A stretch of 64,000 bases of DNA. Source: Aporrectodea caliginosa. Taxonomy: Eukaryota > Annelida > Clitellata > Crassiclitellata > Lumbricidae. The stretch spans positions 1,155,501-1,219,500 of the forward strand of contig JACEVL010000081.1 of the NCBI GenBank assembly GCA_020284085.1, read 5' to 3'. Shown here one piece after another: positions 10,499 to 22,884 of this stretch. Below the pieces are notes generated by a model. It worked only from the letters and a program-made list of their open reading frames with translations. It made no database searches and was not told the origin of the DNA. The number at the start of each line of letters is the position of its first letter. The stretch's first letter is position 1. The translations under genes were made by a program, and so were the position numbers.

Positions 10499-11248
10499 TG
10501 TGGCAAATTTTGGGGTGTCCGCCATTTTTCGGCATTTGGTCTTGGCATGTCGCCGCCGGGGAAACCCCTCTAGGCCCAGCCTCGTAGCCTCAGCCTCTCT
10601 AGGCCCTAGCCTCTCTAGGCCGAGCCTCGTAGCCTCAGCCTCTCTAGGCCGAGCCTCGTAGCCTCAGCCTCTAGCCTCAGCCTCTCTAGGCCAGCCTCGT
10701 AGCCTCAGCCTCTCAGCCTCAGCCTCTAGGCTCAGCCTCTCTAGGCCCAGCCTCTCTAGGCCGAGCCTCGTAGCCTCAGCCTCTCTAGGCCCAGCCTCTC
10801 TAGGCCGAGCCTCGTAGCCTCAGCCTCTCTAGCCTCAGCCTCTCTAGGCCCAGCCTCGTAGCCTCAGCCTCTCTAGGCCGAGCCTCGTAGCCCCAGCCTC
10901 TCTAGGCCTAGAGCCTCTCTAGCCGAGCCTCTAGGCCGAGCCTCGTAGCCTCAGCCTCTCTAGGCTCAGCCTCTTCCCTGCCTCGGGGAGGGTATATATA
11001 GAGGACCGCTCTTGTATAAAGTTGGCTTGGTTACTAATTTCTCGGTGTGTTGGCTGAATAAAGATTGCTATTTGAAACTGTCTGGCATTACTTCCCTGAA
11101 GGGTGACATTGACTAGGTAGTCGGCTGGCAGAAGCGAAACCCTTCGAAAGACGACGGAGGTCCTACTTACGCTCCCATCCTGAGCGACACGCGCCTTCCC
11201 TCGCCATCCTGAGAGAAGCGGAAGACGAAGAACCCCGTTTTCTTTACA
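10499..11248 (+). repeat. 3' LTR with internal minisatellite
   Basis: 750 bp, the partner of 5956-6711. The minisatellite lies at about 10570-10975, a TATA box at 10993-11001 and AATAAA at 11057-11062. Confidence 0.92.
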
Positions 11249-11554
11249 ATATATATAGGCCTACACCTGGTATTCAATAGCTGAATGCAAAATATACAGC
11301 ATGCATATTGGGCCGAAAGTGTTTCTACCCGTTAAGTTAACAAGATCATTATAAAAGACTTCTGAATAATACATGCATTACACATTATTATAGGCTAATA
11401 ACACTGCAGTCGACCTACTTACCGCATACCACAGGACCCTTTCAATTAATAGGGCCTACTAATTGATCATGAACTCGTGGTCGACAAGACTGTCTACCAG
11501 TCAATCTAATATCAATTAAGGACCTATTAACTATCGATTCCTTGATCTACTTTA

Positions 11555-13040
11555 CAGTGGCGTCACTAGGGGGGTGCGGGGGTGCGGACCGCACCGGGTG
11601 TCACCATCGTAGGGGTGACACCAAAGTGACAAAATGACTGTCTAAACAAATTTTGTGCAGAGTTTCAGCAGAAATTTATAATTTCTAAATTAACAGTAAC
11701 ATACACCAAAAACATTTTTCGTAAGCCCAGCTTACATGTATTGTATCAATTTACCTAAAGCTGAATCTCTATAGGCCTACTAATTTACTTGTTAGAGCCT
11801 TCTAATGCGCAGTACGGTCAATATTACCCAATTACAACAATGCTTCAACTTGGTGAAAAAGGTAGAGGCACTAAGAATTTCTCTAAACGAGAAGCACAGT
11901 CACCTGGTGAAGCATTCAATTGAACAAGCCATCAAAGAAGTAGCAGCCATGTTTGAGACTGTTCAAGTGAATAGTCTGATAGCTGCCTCTGAAGAAGAGT
12001 TGAAGGTGTCCATTCCAAAATTGACTACTTTCTATGATGAAGTGTCTGAGAGTACACGTTTAATAGAAATACCAAGACCCAGAGGCATCTGAAAGCAGCA
12101 GAGATTAGTCTGGAGTAAGCCAAAGATTGGGCAATATAAGACGTTTTGACATTCGTTGCTGAATGGGGCTTCGTGGAATCTCCCCCAGCCCTTCAGTAAG
12201 CCTAAAATTATTTCTGACGATCTGTGTGTCTTTGGCTTTATGTGAGAGAAGCTTTTCAAAGCTTAAACTTATTTAGAACTATTTACGATCTACCATGGGA
12301 CAGTCAAGGCTTTCCGATCTTGCAATATTATCAATTGAAAGTGAGTTGCCTGTTGCCGAAAGGCACTGATTTCGATTAAGTGATTCACAAGTTCGCAGTC
12401 TTGAAAGCTAGGAAAGGAAAGTTCTGATCTAGTAGAGATGTTCACTAAGTGCTGAAATGCTTACGTATTTGTTTCTGTTTTTTGTAATATTTCATTTATG
12501 AGTAGGCCTATATTGCCAGATATTAATATTTTTAATTGCTAACCTGATTTTAATTGATAATATTAGGCTACTATATTACAATATTTCAATAAATAATCAG
12601 CCAAAATTTCCAATTGTTTTGCCTTATTATATAAAATTTGCCAATTTTTGACATTACTGTAGTTATTATAAATTATAATATAATTTTCTGTATTCTTTAA
12701 ACATTATTTTATAAGGAGGCTGCAGGCACCTTCATTTCCCTCCACGGTCCACCAATATTTGCTAATTTGATTTTTAATGATGTAACTGCTGACCTGATGG
12801 TAAATGATTAAAATAAGAAATAAAATAAACAAAATATGCATTGTAATATTTTAATTCTGCTAGTTTTTAATATCACTATTTTTACCATTACATTCTGTTA
12901 TGTATACAGGAATTACGATTTACAGGTAACATTAGTACAAAAATCATTAAGGATTCAACTTGGTCTGGAAAGGGAGGGTGTACATGGGGTGCCACCATGA
13001 GTTACCGCACCGGGTGACACCAACTCTAGTGACGCCACTG
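11555..13040 (+). mobile_element. hAT transposon relic with transposase dimerisation domain
   Basis: The ends are inverted CAGTGGCGTCACTAG sequences with an exact 8-bp duplication CTACTTTA (11547-11554, 13041-13048). A plus-strand open frame 11805-12092 (LVKKVEALRISLNEKHSHL) is followed, across several frame changes and stops, by 12130-12370. That stretch can be read as a hAT C-terminal dimerisation segment (CERSFSKLKL, then NYLRSTMGQSRLSDLAILSI). The order matches zinc-finger-MYM-like hAT transposases. The 5' coding part is gone and several frameshifts show it is dead. Confidence 0.88.
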
Positions 13041-13048
13041 CTACTTTA

Positions 13049-14392
13049 GTCGACGCTAGATCAGGACTAGATCGATAAGGCAGGTTAGAGCAAATTCAGT
13101 TCCAAAGTTCTGGTGAGCAGATGTATGTATGTAAGTAAGCCTCCACGATTTTCCGTTGCGACTGCATGTGTAGCATTGAACCAGCTTATTGTTAGATGAG
13201 CTGAATAGGCTGTAGGCCTAGTCGTCACGTCATTTTAGTCCCCGAGTAGGCCTAAAAATAGGCTAACGCAATTAGCCTATCTGTTTCTTTTGATTCCAAT
13301 GTGCACGCGGTTGAGTTTTACCTCATCTGGTTTGAGTGAGGGTGGCCCACGGCCACGGATTGTGAGCCTGTGAGGTAGAAAAAAGTTAAAAGTTTCAAAC
13401 GGATAAAAGAGAGAATGAGGAAAATTTATAGAAGAGGTCGCTGAGTAAAATTAATGTAGCCTAGGCCTACTAACTTATAACGCCAAGAAAAATGCTAGGG
13501 AAAAGATTAGGCCTAATAGGCCAAAAGTGATAGCAAATAGCGAAAAAATTAATTTGTTTGAATTGGCCTGTCTGCCCCCACAAATATGCAAAATTCGGCC
13601 CCAGAAAAAAAATCTGTCTTCCCAAAGTTAGGCCTATGTGCAGATTTTCGCCTTTGACTAGGCTATCAATGCTGATGACATTTTCCTTTTGTGTAACAAT
13701 CGATCGTTTTCTTGGTTGGTTGATTGATTTTTTTTAGCTTATCAAGAGTGCCTAAGTGCTCATAAATAATAATTCTATTCTAGGTTTTATGGGGTTTATA
13801 GTTAGGCTACATTTCTGCTCCAACTGCGCCCCCTAGTCAACTCAGCCTCACATGCCTCGGGCCTCGACATAATGATTCAAATTTTATTAGAATCGATTCC
13901 ATAAGCAGCTTAAGCCTAATTAGAATTCAACCATACACATTATGATAATTATATTATATCATTTATATGCATATTATTTTAGTAATGATAATAATTGTTG
14001 TAATAATTGATATTCCGTGTATTTGATTCAAATGAACTGGCATATGAAAAAACTGCAGGCTTATAATGACGTCACGAGAAATAAATGAATTGTTACGAAG
14101 GACGCTGCGTCTAATTATCGACTGAATAATTATAAAACCAATTAATTATTACCACTGTTATTTTAATCCAATGGCGGCAATTTAAGCCTCGTGTATTCAC
14201 CGCGGAATTATGTGTTGAACATCGTTTTATAACCGACACAGCCTATCGAGAATATCGCAAATTTTACTACAGAAATCATGATAAACAAAGCGAAGTTCTT
14301 GCGAACACTTTAAAGTTGAATAGGTTTGTCTAAAAACAAGTCAGTAGCGAGAAGATTTTTTCTAAAAGTCCACATGCTTACATAGCCCGAAG
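13049..14392. other. 5' flank of the PP2A B56 gene
   Basis: Non-coding and AT-rich, with many TAGGCCTA words (13220-13640) and a polypyrimidine/A-rich mix. The last 350 bases are CpG-containing and probably hold the promoter and 5' UTR. I see no coding exon. Confidence 0.5.
14067..14074. promoter_or_regulatory. CRE palindrome upstream of the B56 gene
   Basis: A perfect TGACGTCA, the CREB/ATF consensus, about 320 bp before the start codon. Its position fits a proximal promoter element; binding is inferred. Confidence 0.45.
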
Positions 14393-17300
14393 ATGGCGGG
14401 GAATATGCATAAAATCGTCGATAAAATCGATCCATTTAATAAAGGTGTTAGGAAATCGAGAAAATCGGATGGTTCGTCGCGCTATAGGTTGCGTGGGGGA
14501 AGCGAGCTGCAACCATTGCCACAGGTTAAAGGTAGGTAACTGACAACTGACAAACTTTTATTTCCAGAAGCACAATGCATAGAACAATTAACAACAATTA
14601 TAACTTGACTATTACATATCGGTGCATTGGCTAGGGAACAGAGGAGACCCAAAATGGGCACAAGCCCTGCTTAATTAGGCAATAAAGGCTTTTCCTAAGG
14701 ATAGGCCTACTTAAAAATGGAATACTGGTCCGTTAATAACAGCAGATAAACAAATCCTGCTTCTGGATATGGGAGTAATCCTACCTCCCATGAAGTTGGA
14801 GCCCTTGTCACAATAGTTCAGGTGGTACCATAGTTTGAGCCACTCCAGTATTCTGGATATACATGTAGGACATTGTACGTCCTATTGAGTTTTGCGCATG
14901 TCATCAGCGATGTCGGTTGCTCATCGACTTCTTCGTCATTTGGACAGATTATTAAATGCAGAATTTTCTCAGTAAATTCGAACATGTTGAAGTTTTCTGG
15001 TGCCAGGTTTGCTTACCGGACTTATTCGTCGGTTTGCCAAGGATTTTGCACTTTTGGGGGTATTTTGTTCGCAAGTTGCCTTGCAGCCTTAGCCCATGTG
15101 GCTGCATTAGGTCACCCTTCTGATGTATGGTCAAGCCTGAGCCATACAGACCGGGTACGCCACCTGTAGCCGAGTGTTTTAGTCTCGGTGGAGGGCGACC
15201 AACGCGGACCATTGGAGCAACCTCGACCTTTAGTCGCTGGAGGTGTTTCGATCAACCAACTGACACACGAAGAATGCCTTTTTCTGCGTACTCCTTGTGC
15301 CTCGACGAATAACCGGACGTGCGTCATCTTCTACCATTGAGGAACTGCTCGTTGGCAGTGTCATTGTGTGTGCGAGCGCTGTCACCTGTCATCGCTCTAC
15401 TCTATCGATGCAGCTTGGCTCAGGGACTCTGAACATCCATGCCATCTGTCAGCTTTCGATGGGAAATCGTTGGTTGGTTCCAATGTTTGCGTGGCCACAC
15501 CACTGGGGACTCTTTCAGCTTACTGTGCATTGTTTTGCTAACTGATGTAATATTTTTTTCGTAATGACCCTTAAATCAGTCATCATAATAGGGTAGCGCA
15601 GAGAACACTTCTCAGTAGGTCTCTTGAAGAGGTGCTATAAATTCTCTGAATCAATGAATGATGGCAGTGCATGTCAGAGTGTACATGTTTAATGTGATTA
15701 ATGTATTTGTGGATGTTTACGATAGTGATGAAAATGATTATGTAGACCTGAATGTTGCTAGTTTCAAAATAGGGGGCTACTCGTTAGACTAACTGAGCAC
15801 TGAATGATCTTGGAAAGAAGCTAGTCTATCATAATTTTGGTTGGATGAATCTTGCTTTTTGGTAGACGCCTCTGGTGTGGAACAGCAAACGTTGATCATT
15901 AAGAAACTGAACCAGTGCAGCTTGCTCTTCAACTTTGATGATCCAGTGATTGACATAAAGAGCAAAGAGGTCAAGAGGTCGGCTCTGAATGAAATCATCG
16001 AGTTCATCGGCAATCCAAGGACCCAGATCCCAGAGACTTTATATGCCGACATCATCAAAATGGTAAGCTCATAATAGATGCACTTTCACCATGACTTCTG
16101 TGATATCAAGTCTTATGATGATCTATGCCTAGTAATTTCAGCGTTGATACACTAACTTATAGGTAGTATTAATTCATGGTGCCATACATTGTCAATTAAA
16201 ATAGAAACTGTCAAATTCTGGACATATTAGTATATCATGAAGATTGAAGAATATCTGAGAGTCTTGGGTCAAGAACGGAAGTTGGGCACCTGCAAAGATT
16301 TATCATTTGCCATGGAGTTGAGATTTCTTGTGTGTCATGCTTGTGCATTGTTATGTAGTATGATTTATTTTGTTTGATATATTGTTGATTGATGCCTTTT
16401 ATCCTTGTAATAATACATTGTGCATTGTAATGCTTGTGGATAATATTTGACAATCAGGTACAGCTAGAAATTTTTCACCTCTCTTTACCAATATTCCAGT
16501 AGCACAGTAGTTGCGAAACAATTACTGGAAGAAATTGCATTAGGTACAGATACATCACTTCGGACTACTGTACTTCCCTTAATCATGTCAGATTTATCTC
16601 CTAAAAAAGGGTAAAACTCCTTTATAATAGTTTCAGTGTGTTTACGTTCCCTAGCTTGACCTCATGTTCTCGGATTTCAACCTTGGCTTAAGAACTGTCA
16701 TAGATTATGACTTTAACTACAATTTCACGGGAAGCAATCATTGGTTGATGCATGACTTTAACTACAATTTCACGGGAAGCAATCATTGGTTGATGCATGA
16801 CTTTAACTACAATTTCACTGGAAGCAATCATTGGTTGATGCTTTTTACATTATTACATTATTGACGCTTTAATAGAAGGCATAGAATCGACTGGGTGTCA
16901 GTAATTTTTGTTTTTCCAAAATCTGTTGTCAAGGTGGCCACTAATATTTTTCGGACGCTGCCACCATCTGAAAGCGCGTTTTCTTTAACTTTCATCCTGA
17001 AGAAGACGAACCAAATCTGGAGTCATCCTGGCCGCATTTACAGGTGAGTTCACTGTTTATGTGAAATAGTTTGTTATTAAAATAGAGGAAGTACACAGTA
17101 CTAAGCCTTTATTTGCATCTGAAAAGCACTCATGCGCATGGCCTGTTGTCAAAATTAGCATTCATTACTGAACTCGGTGAACTGTGTTAATTACTAAGTG
17201 TGGACCTTTATATTTGTCACATGCCAGAACCTAACAAAAACAAGACACAGCACTGCTGTTCAGTACATGAATATTATAATAACAATGCTGATAAATTTGT

Positions 17301-20300
17301 TTAAATGCATGCAATAACCAGATACAAAATCATCTTTAGTTGCCTATTAATCACTGCTGCTAATGTATTATTTTTAATTTATTGACCTCCAGTAATTGGC
17401 ACTATTTCTTCTTCTTTTAGCTTGTATATGAAGTGTTCTTGAGGTTTCTTGAGTCGCCCGACTTCCAACCAAACACTGCCAAGAAATACATAGACCAGAA
17501 CTTTGTTATTCAGGTATTCAGTGCTATAGCTTTTCAAACTTTCTGATGCTGTGGACTGGTAACTGTTTCCCAGTTTTTATCACAGACGGGCTTTTCAACA
17601 TTAATTAGCGTACGACATGTTATATTAAAATTTAGTTTCATAATATTGTTTTGTTTATTACAACCATACATTTTTACTGTTGCATGTTTAAAAATGTGTG
17701 TTATCTACATGAACACTGTGTCTTGTTCTGATTTTTTTATGTTTAAATTGTCTACAATTTAATATTTTATCAGAGTACGATCAATACTGTGATTCCCGTT
17801 ATCATAACATCGCCTGGTAAACCAATCAATTGTGAACGGGTCCAGTCCGCTGACCACAGTTGAGTAGCATTTCAATAGACTGTATGCTAGAAAGCTGCAG
17901 ATTTATAATTAACATACATAAACTTAACCCAGGGTCTTTACTTTGTATCATAAGAAGTGACAAATGGAGCTTGTGAGCTGGAATAGCAAAGGTCAAGTCA
18001 AATAACAGACCATCCATTTGGTTCCAATTTCCAATATGTTTTTCATAGGTTCCGATTTCCAAGACCCCAATTTTTTAATTGCTGTTCTGTTGTTCAAAAC
18101 TAGATTTTGGAGCTCTTTAACAGCGAAGACCCGAGGGAAAGAGATTCTCTGAAGACTGTTCTGCATCGAATCTATGGAAAGTTCCTCCCATTGAGGGCTT
18201 TCATACGAAAATACATCAACAACATCTTTCTACGGTTAGAAAGATCAGTGTTATTTATCATCTTTACGTGAGGACCAAACAACGTGTGCACTGTGCAGTA
18301 GTTTGAATGTTGTCATTCGAAATCCTGAAACATTAGGAACAGATCATTTACACACATGAAGCTCAGGAAACATTTTCAAAATTTCTAAAGACACATCTGT
18401 TTAGATCTGATGCATAGCTACGTTTAGCGCCTTAGTGAGTTTCTTGTAAGGCGCTATATAAATGGCCATATACATACATACATACTAGTCACCATGCTGT
18501 TGTTAAACTATTTGATAAATTCTACCATTGTTACGTATTGTTTGTGTTGACTGCTGATTGTATGTTTCTTTAACTGCAGGTATGTGTTTGAGACAGAGCA
18601 GTTTAACGGAATTGCAGAGCTGCTGGAAATACTTGGTAGGTAAGTTGTCACTTTATACTTTTGCTTGTTGAACAATACCTTTAATTCTAGTGCAGTTTAA
18701 TTTTTGACCCATTCATTCATTCATTCAAAGCATTTATATAGCTCTCTTCAAGATACCTACTAAGAGACATTCGCAGTCCAGTTTCGGCAGAAGAGTACAG
18801 TTTTGAAGGGTAGTAATGCTTATAAATGCTTACATACATGCTTATAATTATATGCTTGAGGCAAATAGAAAAGATGTGCTGCTCAATGTGCAGACTTGTA
18901 TTGGAAGAACTAAGTCAGTACTCAGTAAGTAATGCTTATATGGTGAGCTGTTGGCTTATTGCTTCTGAAAGGTTTTGTCCACAACATCTTGACTTCATAT
19001 CTCAATGCATCAGGTTAAATGGACAATTTCTAGTCAAGCAGTGTATCATATGCAACAGCTTCTTATAAAAGAAGACAATTTTTTTCTACATAGTTATTGC
19101 TATATCATCGTTATTGTTGCTGCACTTTTCAAAAAGCTATTATTCTATTATTATTATTTTAATATTAATAATTATTGGTCTTAGCACCTTATTATAATTA
19201 ATAAATTATTATTGCTGTTATTGTTAATGTATTATTTACCATTATTATTTTTCATTATATTTTTTATGTATTTACATTATATTTTATATATGTTTTATAT
19301 AATGTTTAGTTCTACTACATTTTGTGCTAATAAAGTTAATTATTTTGCAGTATCGTCAATGGCTTTGCGTTACCTCTGAAACCTGAGCATAAACAGTTCC
19401 TACTCAAGGTTCTCATACCACTTCATAAACCCCGCTTACTCAACTTATACCATGCACAGGTTAGTCAGAGCATTGTTGGAATAATTAGATGTTTCTTTAT
19501 CAGAGGTTTGAATCATGGCTTTCTGTGGTTGAAAACCTTTAAGGTTTCCCTCTCATATCAAGTGTTTGTTTTTACAGACGCAATTCTCAAATAACATTGT
19601 ATATAATATTTTACTAATAAAATTAAAACATTTCTAGCTACTATCAAGCGCCTGTGAATAAGCTGATTCCCACAACTTTGCTTTTTTGGGTGCTTTAGAA
19701 ATTTTGAGATTATGATTACCCTATCTTACCTGAATCTGAAAATGTGTATATGAAGTTTGTCTTACTTACAAACATTTAACTTGGCTTAAGTTGACTACCA
19801 AATTCAGAGTCGACAGGGCTACTTTAATTCAACTGCAAGAAAGAGTTAACTTATTGCAGTGCTTTTACTGTTTCATGAGGTTTATGCTGCCAGCATCATC
19901 AAGTTATGATGCAGGCTTGCATATGACAGGCAGAGTAGTAGTTTAAAAGTCATGCACCAATGTTAATTACTGGGGCAGATAAAGAAATATAATGTTTTCT
20001 AGTTTTTGTTGGTTTATTTGTATATGTGCTATATTTATATATGTTTTGGTTTATGTTAGAATCATGATTCATTCATTTTGAATGTATTTCATGATTCAGT
20101 GAATGATGACTGCCCATGAGTGAAATTTCTTTCTTTTTCAGCTGTCCTATTGTGTTGTTCAGTTTTTGGAGAAAGATCCGACACTTGCTGAACCGGTACA
20201 ACAATTTTGGTTATGAAATCAGTATTATTCAGTATCACTGTTGCTGATTTGTGAAATTTAAACCATCAAAGCAGACTTTTTCTAAATATAGGATTATTAC

Positions 20301-21871
20301 AAATTGTTTAATTCTGTTTTAATGTTATTGTCTTAGTTTAGTCTGCATTCTTTATCTCTTGTTATGCTTATTATGCAGTACTTATTGTTATTGCAGTTAC
20401 TATTATTATTATATTATCTTCACCTGCGTTTGATAACACATATGGTTGCTATCAGAACTATGACGAATGCTAATAGTGTTATTATTAATGCTGAATGTAC
20501 TGTTATTTTATTCCTCATGAAATTACTGGAATTATTCGGTGGTCATTTTGATTCTATTTCTAAATTCTATTCTGCTTTATATCTCAGATTTGGCATTTCC
20601 TGTATATTTGAGTCTCTCATATCAATGATGCCAATAGTATGCAATGCCTAAGTAGTGACAACTTTTTAATGGAAGGTGCATGAGTAGTCTTTCAGTCATT
20701 CAGTAATTTATTCAGTTAGTTGTTTATTTACTCGGTCATTTATCCAGTCGGTCATTTATTTATTATTTTTTAATTTGTCAGTCATTGCTCATAATATTAT
20801 TAAACATCCATTCATTCAGGCATACATGCAGTATCTCAGACCATTTCATGCTCATCCACGGTAACTGTATGTATGACTATTCATATTTTGCAAACATTGA
20901 CTGTGTCTCAAAAATTGCTTATACAATTAGTATGTAATTTAGCATGTAATAATTAACAATTACTTTGAAATAAATTACTTCCAGATAATCAAAGGTCTTC
21001 TAAAGTTCTGGCCAAAGACATGTAGTCAGAAACAGGTAAGATTTTATTTCATGGTTCATGAAATTACAGACTTCTTACAGAGATCTATGAGATATATTTG
21101 CAATTTGAATTTCAACATTTGTGTTGCAGGCAAATGGATAGACTGGCTCTAATGTGATTTCTGGAGGCTTGTATAATACAAGAGTCTCTTTGTGAGTCAG
21201 AAAGAGCAACAAAGTCCTGCTGTAATGTATCAGTGGATAAGAGGACAGCAGATATTGCCATAGCGATGGGAAAAGTTGAGGAGGGTTTGGGATGAAGACA
21301 GTTAAAGTGGATGAGCAAGGAATGGTCTGAGATACTTGAGAAGTGCTTATATTATGTTTCTTCATGCATATCTAAATACATTCTTGCATTCATCTGCTGG
21401 TACTCGGTGGCATAACAAGGGGGGCAGAGGGGCAACCGCCCCCGGGCGCAGCATAAGGGAGGGGCAACATTAGCGTTCAGTACTAGACAGTACTATGACA
21501 AGAACGATTAAAAGTCGACAAGAACATTAAAAAGGGGCACAGTCTTCAACTCGTGCCCCTGGGCGCTGAAACCATTCGTTACGCCACTGCTGGTACTATT
21601 CTTCATAAGTTTAAGTTTGTCATCCAGACTTGTCATTTGTTTCCGATCGATTAAACAGGTGGTATTTCTGACGGAGGTCGAAGAGCTGCTGGAAGTGATG
21701 GATGGAGCAGAGTTCAAGAAGATTGCTGACCGACTCTTCCGACAGATCGCCAAATGCGTCTCAAGCACACACTTCCAGGTTTCCATTGATATGTCTATAA
21801 AACTTTAATTTTTTAAACTTATTCAAGCATTTCTGTTTACAGCTGTAGCTTTTGTAATAATTATTCAAGCT

Positions 21872-21909
<38 letters not shown>

Positions 21910-22850
21910 TGTTTTTGGTGTTGTGTATTTGTTTTGTTTTACTCAAGGTAGAAATTAGTGTTACCATTATGCTATTTTTGGATTTAAAATGATTCTCAGG
22001 AGAATATGAAAATTTTCTGGTGCAGGTGATAATAATAATAATATTAATAATAATAATAATAATAATCTTCATATATTATATCAAACTGACACAACGCAGT
22101 ATGATTACAATTCATAGTATGAACGGATGATCACAAGTTATTACAGGAATCAACTTTAACTGTTTGGCAGCATGCAAGGCGCCCATCATGTCCTACTGCT
22201 CATTTTTCCAACGCCATCTGGCAAATGAAAGGCTGAGTTGACGTTTGGGAGGGTAGCGGGAATGGATCCAGCGTCCGTGCTGATCTTCTGCTCTTCGTGC
22301 CAGTGTTACCAATACGCTAAACCCCTCCCTGATTAGAGGTTTGGTAAATTAGATTTTTTAATAAAACAGTGTATGCTGTTTATTAATACATAATGCTTGT
22401 TGTAATGTTCATCAATGACTCATTTGTTCCTTCGTTCCTATAGGTTGCCGAACGTGCTCTCTACTACTGGAACAACGAGTACATTGTTGGTTTGATTCAG
22501 GAGAACATCACTACCATCATGCCGATTGTCTTTCCGCCACTGTATCGCATATCCAAGGAACACTGGAACCCTGCTATTCTGACCCTAGTCTACAATGTCC
22601 TCAAGACCTTCATGGATATGAACCCAAGGCTGTTCGATGAACTGTCTGCACGATACAAAATTGAACAAACAAAGTTAGTGGCAACCAATTTTGTGGTCAC
22701 TGGGTTCTTCTCTCTCTGTGACTGTTTCCTTTGGTCTCCTTCTGATTATTATTTATGCCACATAGATTATTGGATTATTCACCACCACATTGTCGTCACA
22801 ATCCTTAATAATTTAGTGTCTGTCTGTTTCTGTCTGTCTGTCTGTCTGTT

Positions 22851-22884
<34 letters not shown>

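Larger units (their letters stand above)
5956..11248 (+). mobile_element. Ty3/Gypsy-type LTR retrotransposon, internally deleted
   Basis: Direct LTRs (5956-6711 and 10499-11248) begin TGTGGCA and end TTTACA. They are flanked by ATAT on both sides (5952-5955, 11249-11252). A primer-binding site TGGTACCAGAGC follows the left LTR at 6713-6724, one mismatch from the initiator-Met type as I recall it. A purine tract GGCGGAGGGAGGA (about 10486-10498) precedes the right LTR. Inside are Gag, a zinc knuckle, protease, the first residues of reverse transcriptase and the end of integrase with a GPY/F-like module. Most of RT, all of RNase H and the integrase core are gone, so this copy cannot move on its own. 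The near-identical LTRs indicate a recent insertion. Confidence 0.93.

Noticed and set aside
14873..15545. Several frames of 60-98 codons in B56 intron 1
   Set aside because: No family resemblance, overlapping on both strands, inside an intron. Left as unexplained intron sequence.
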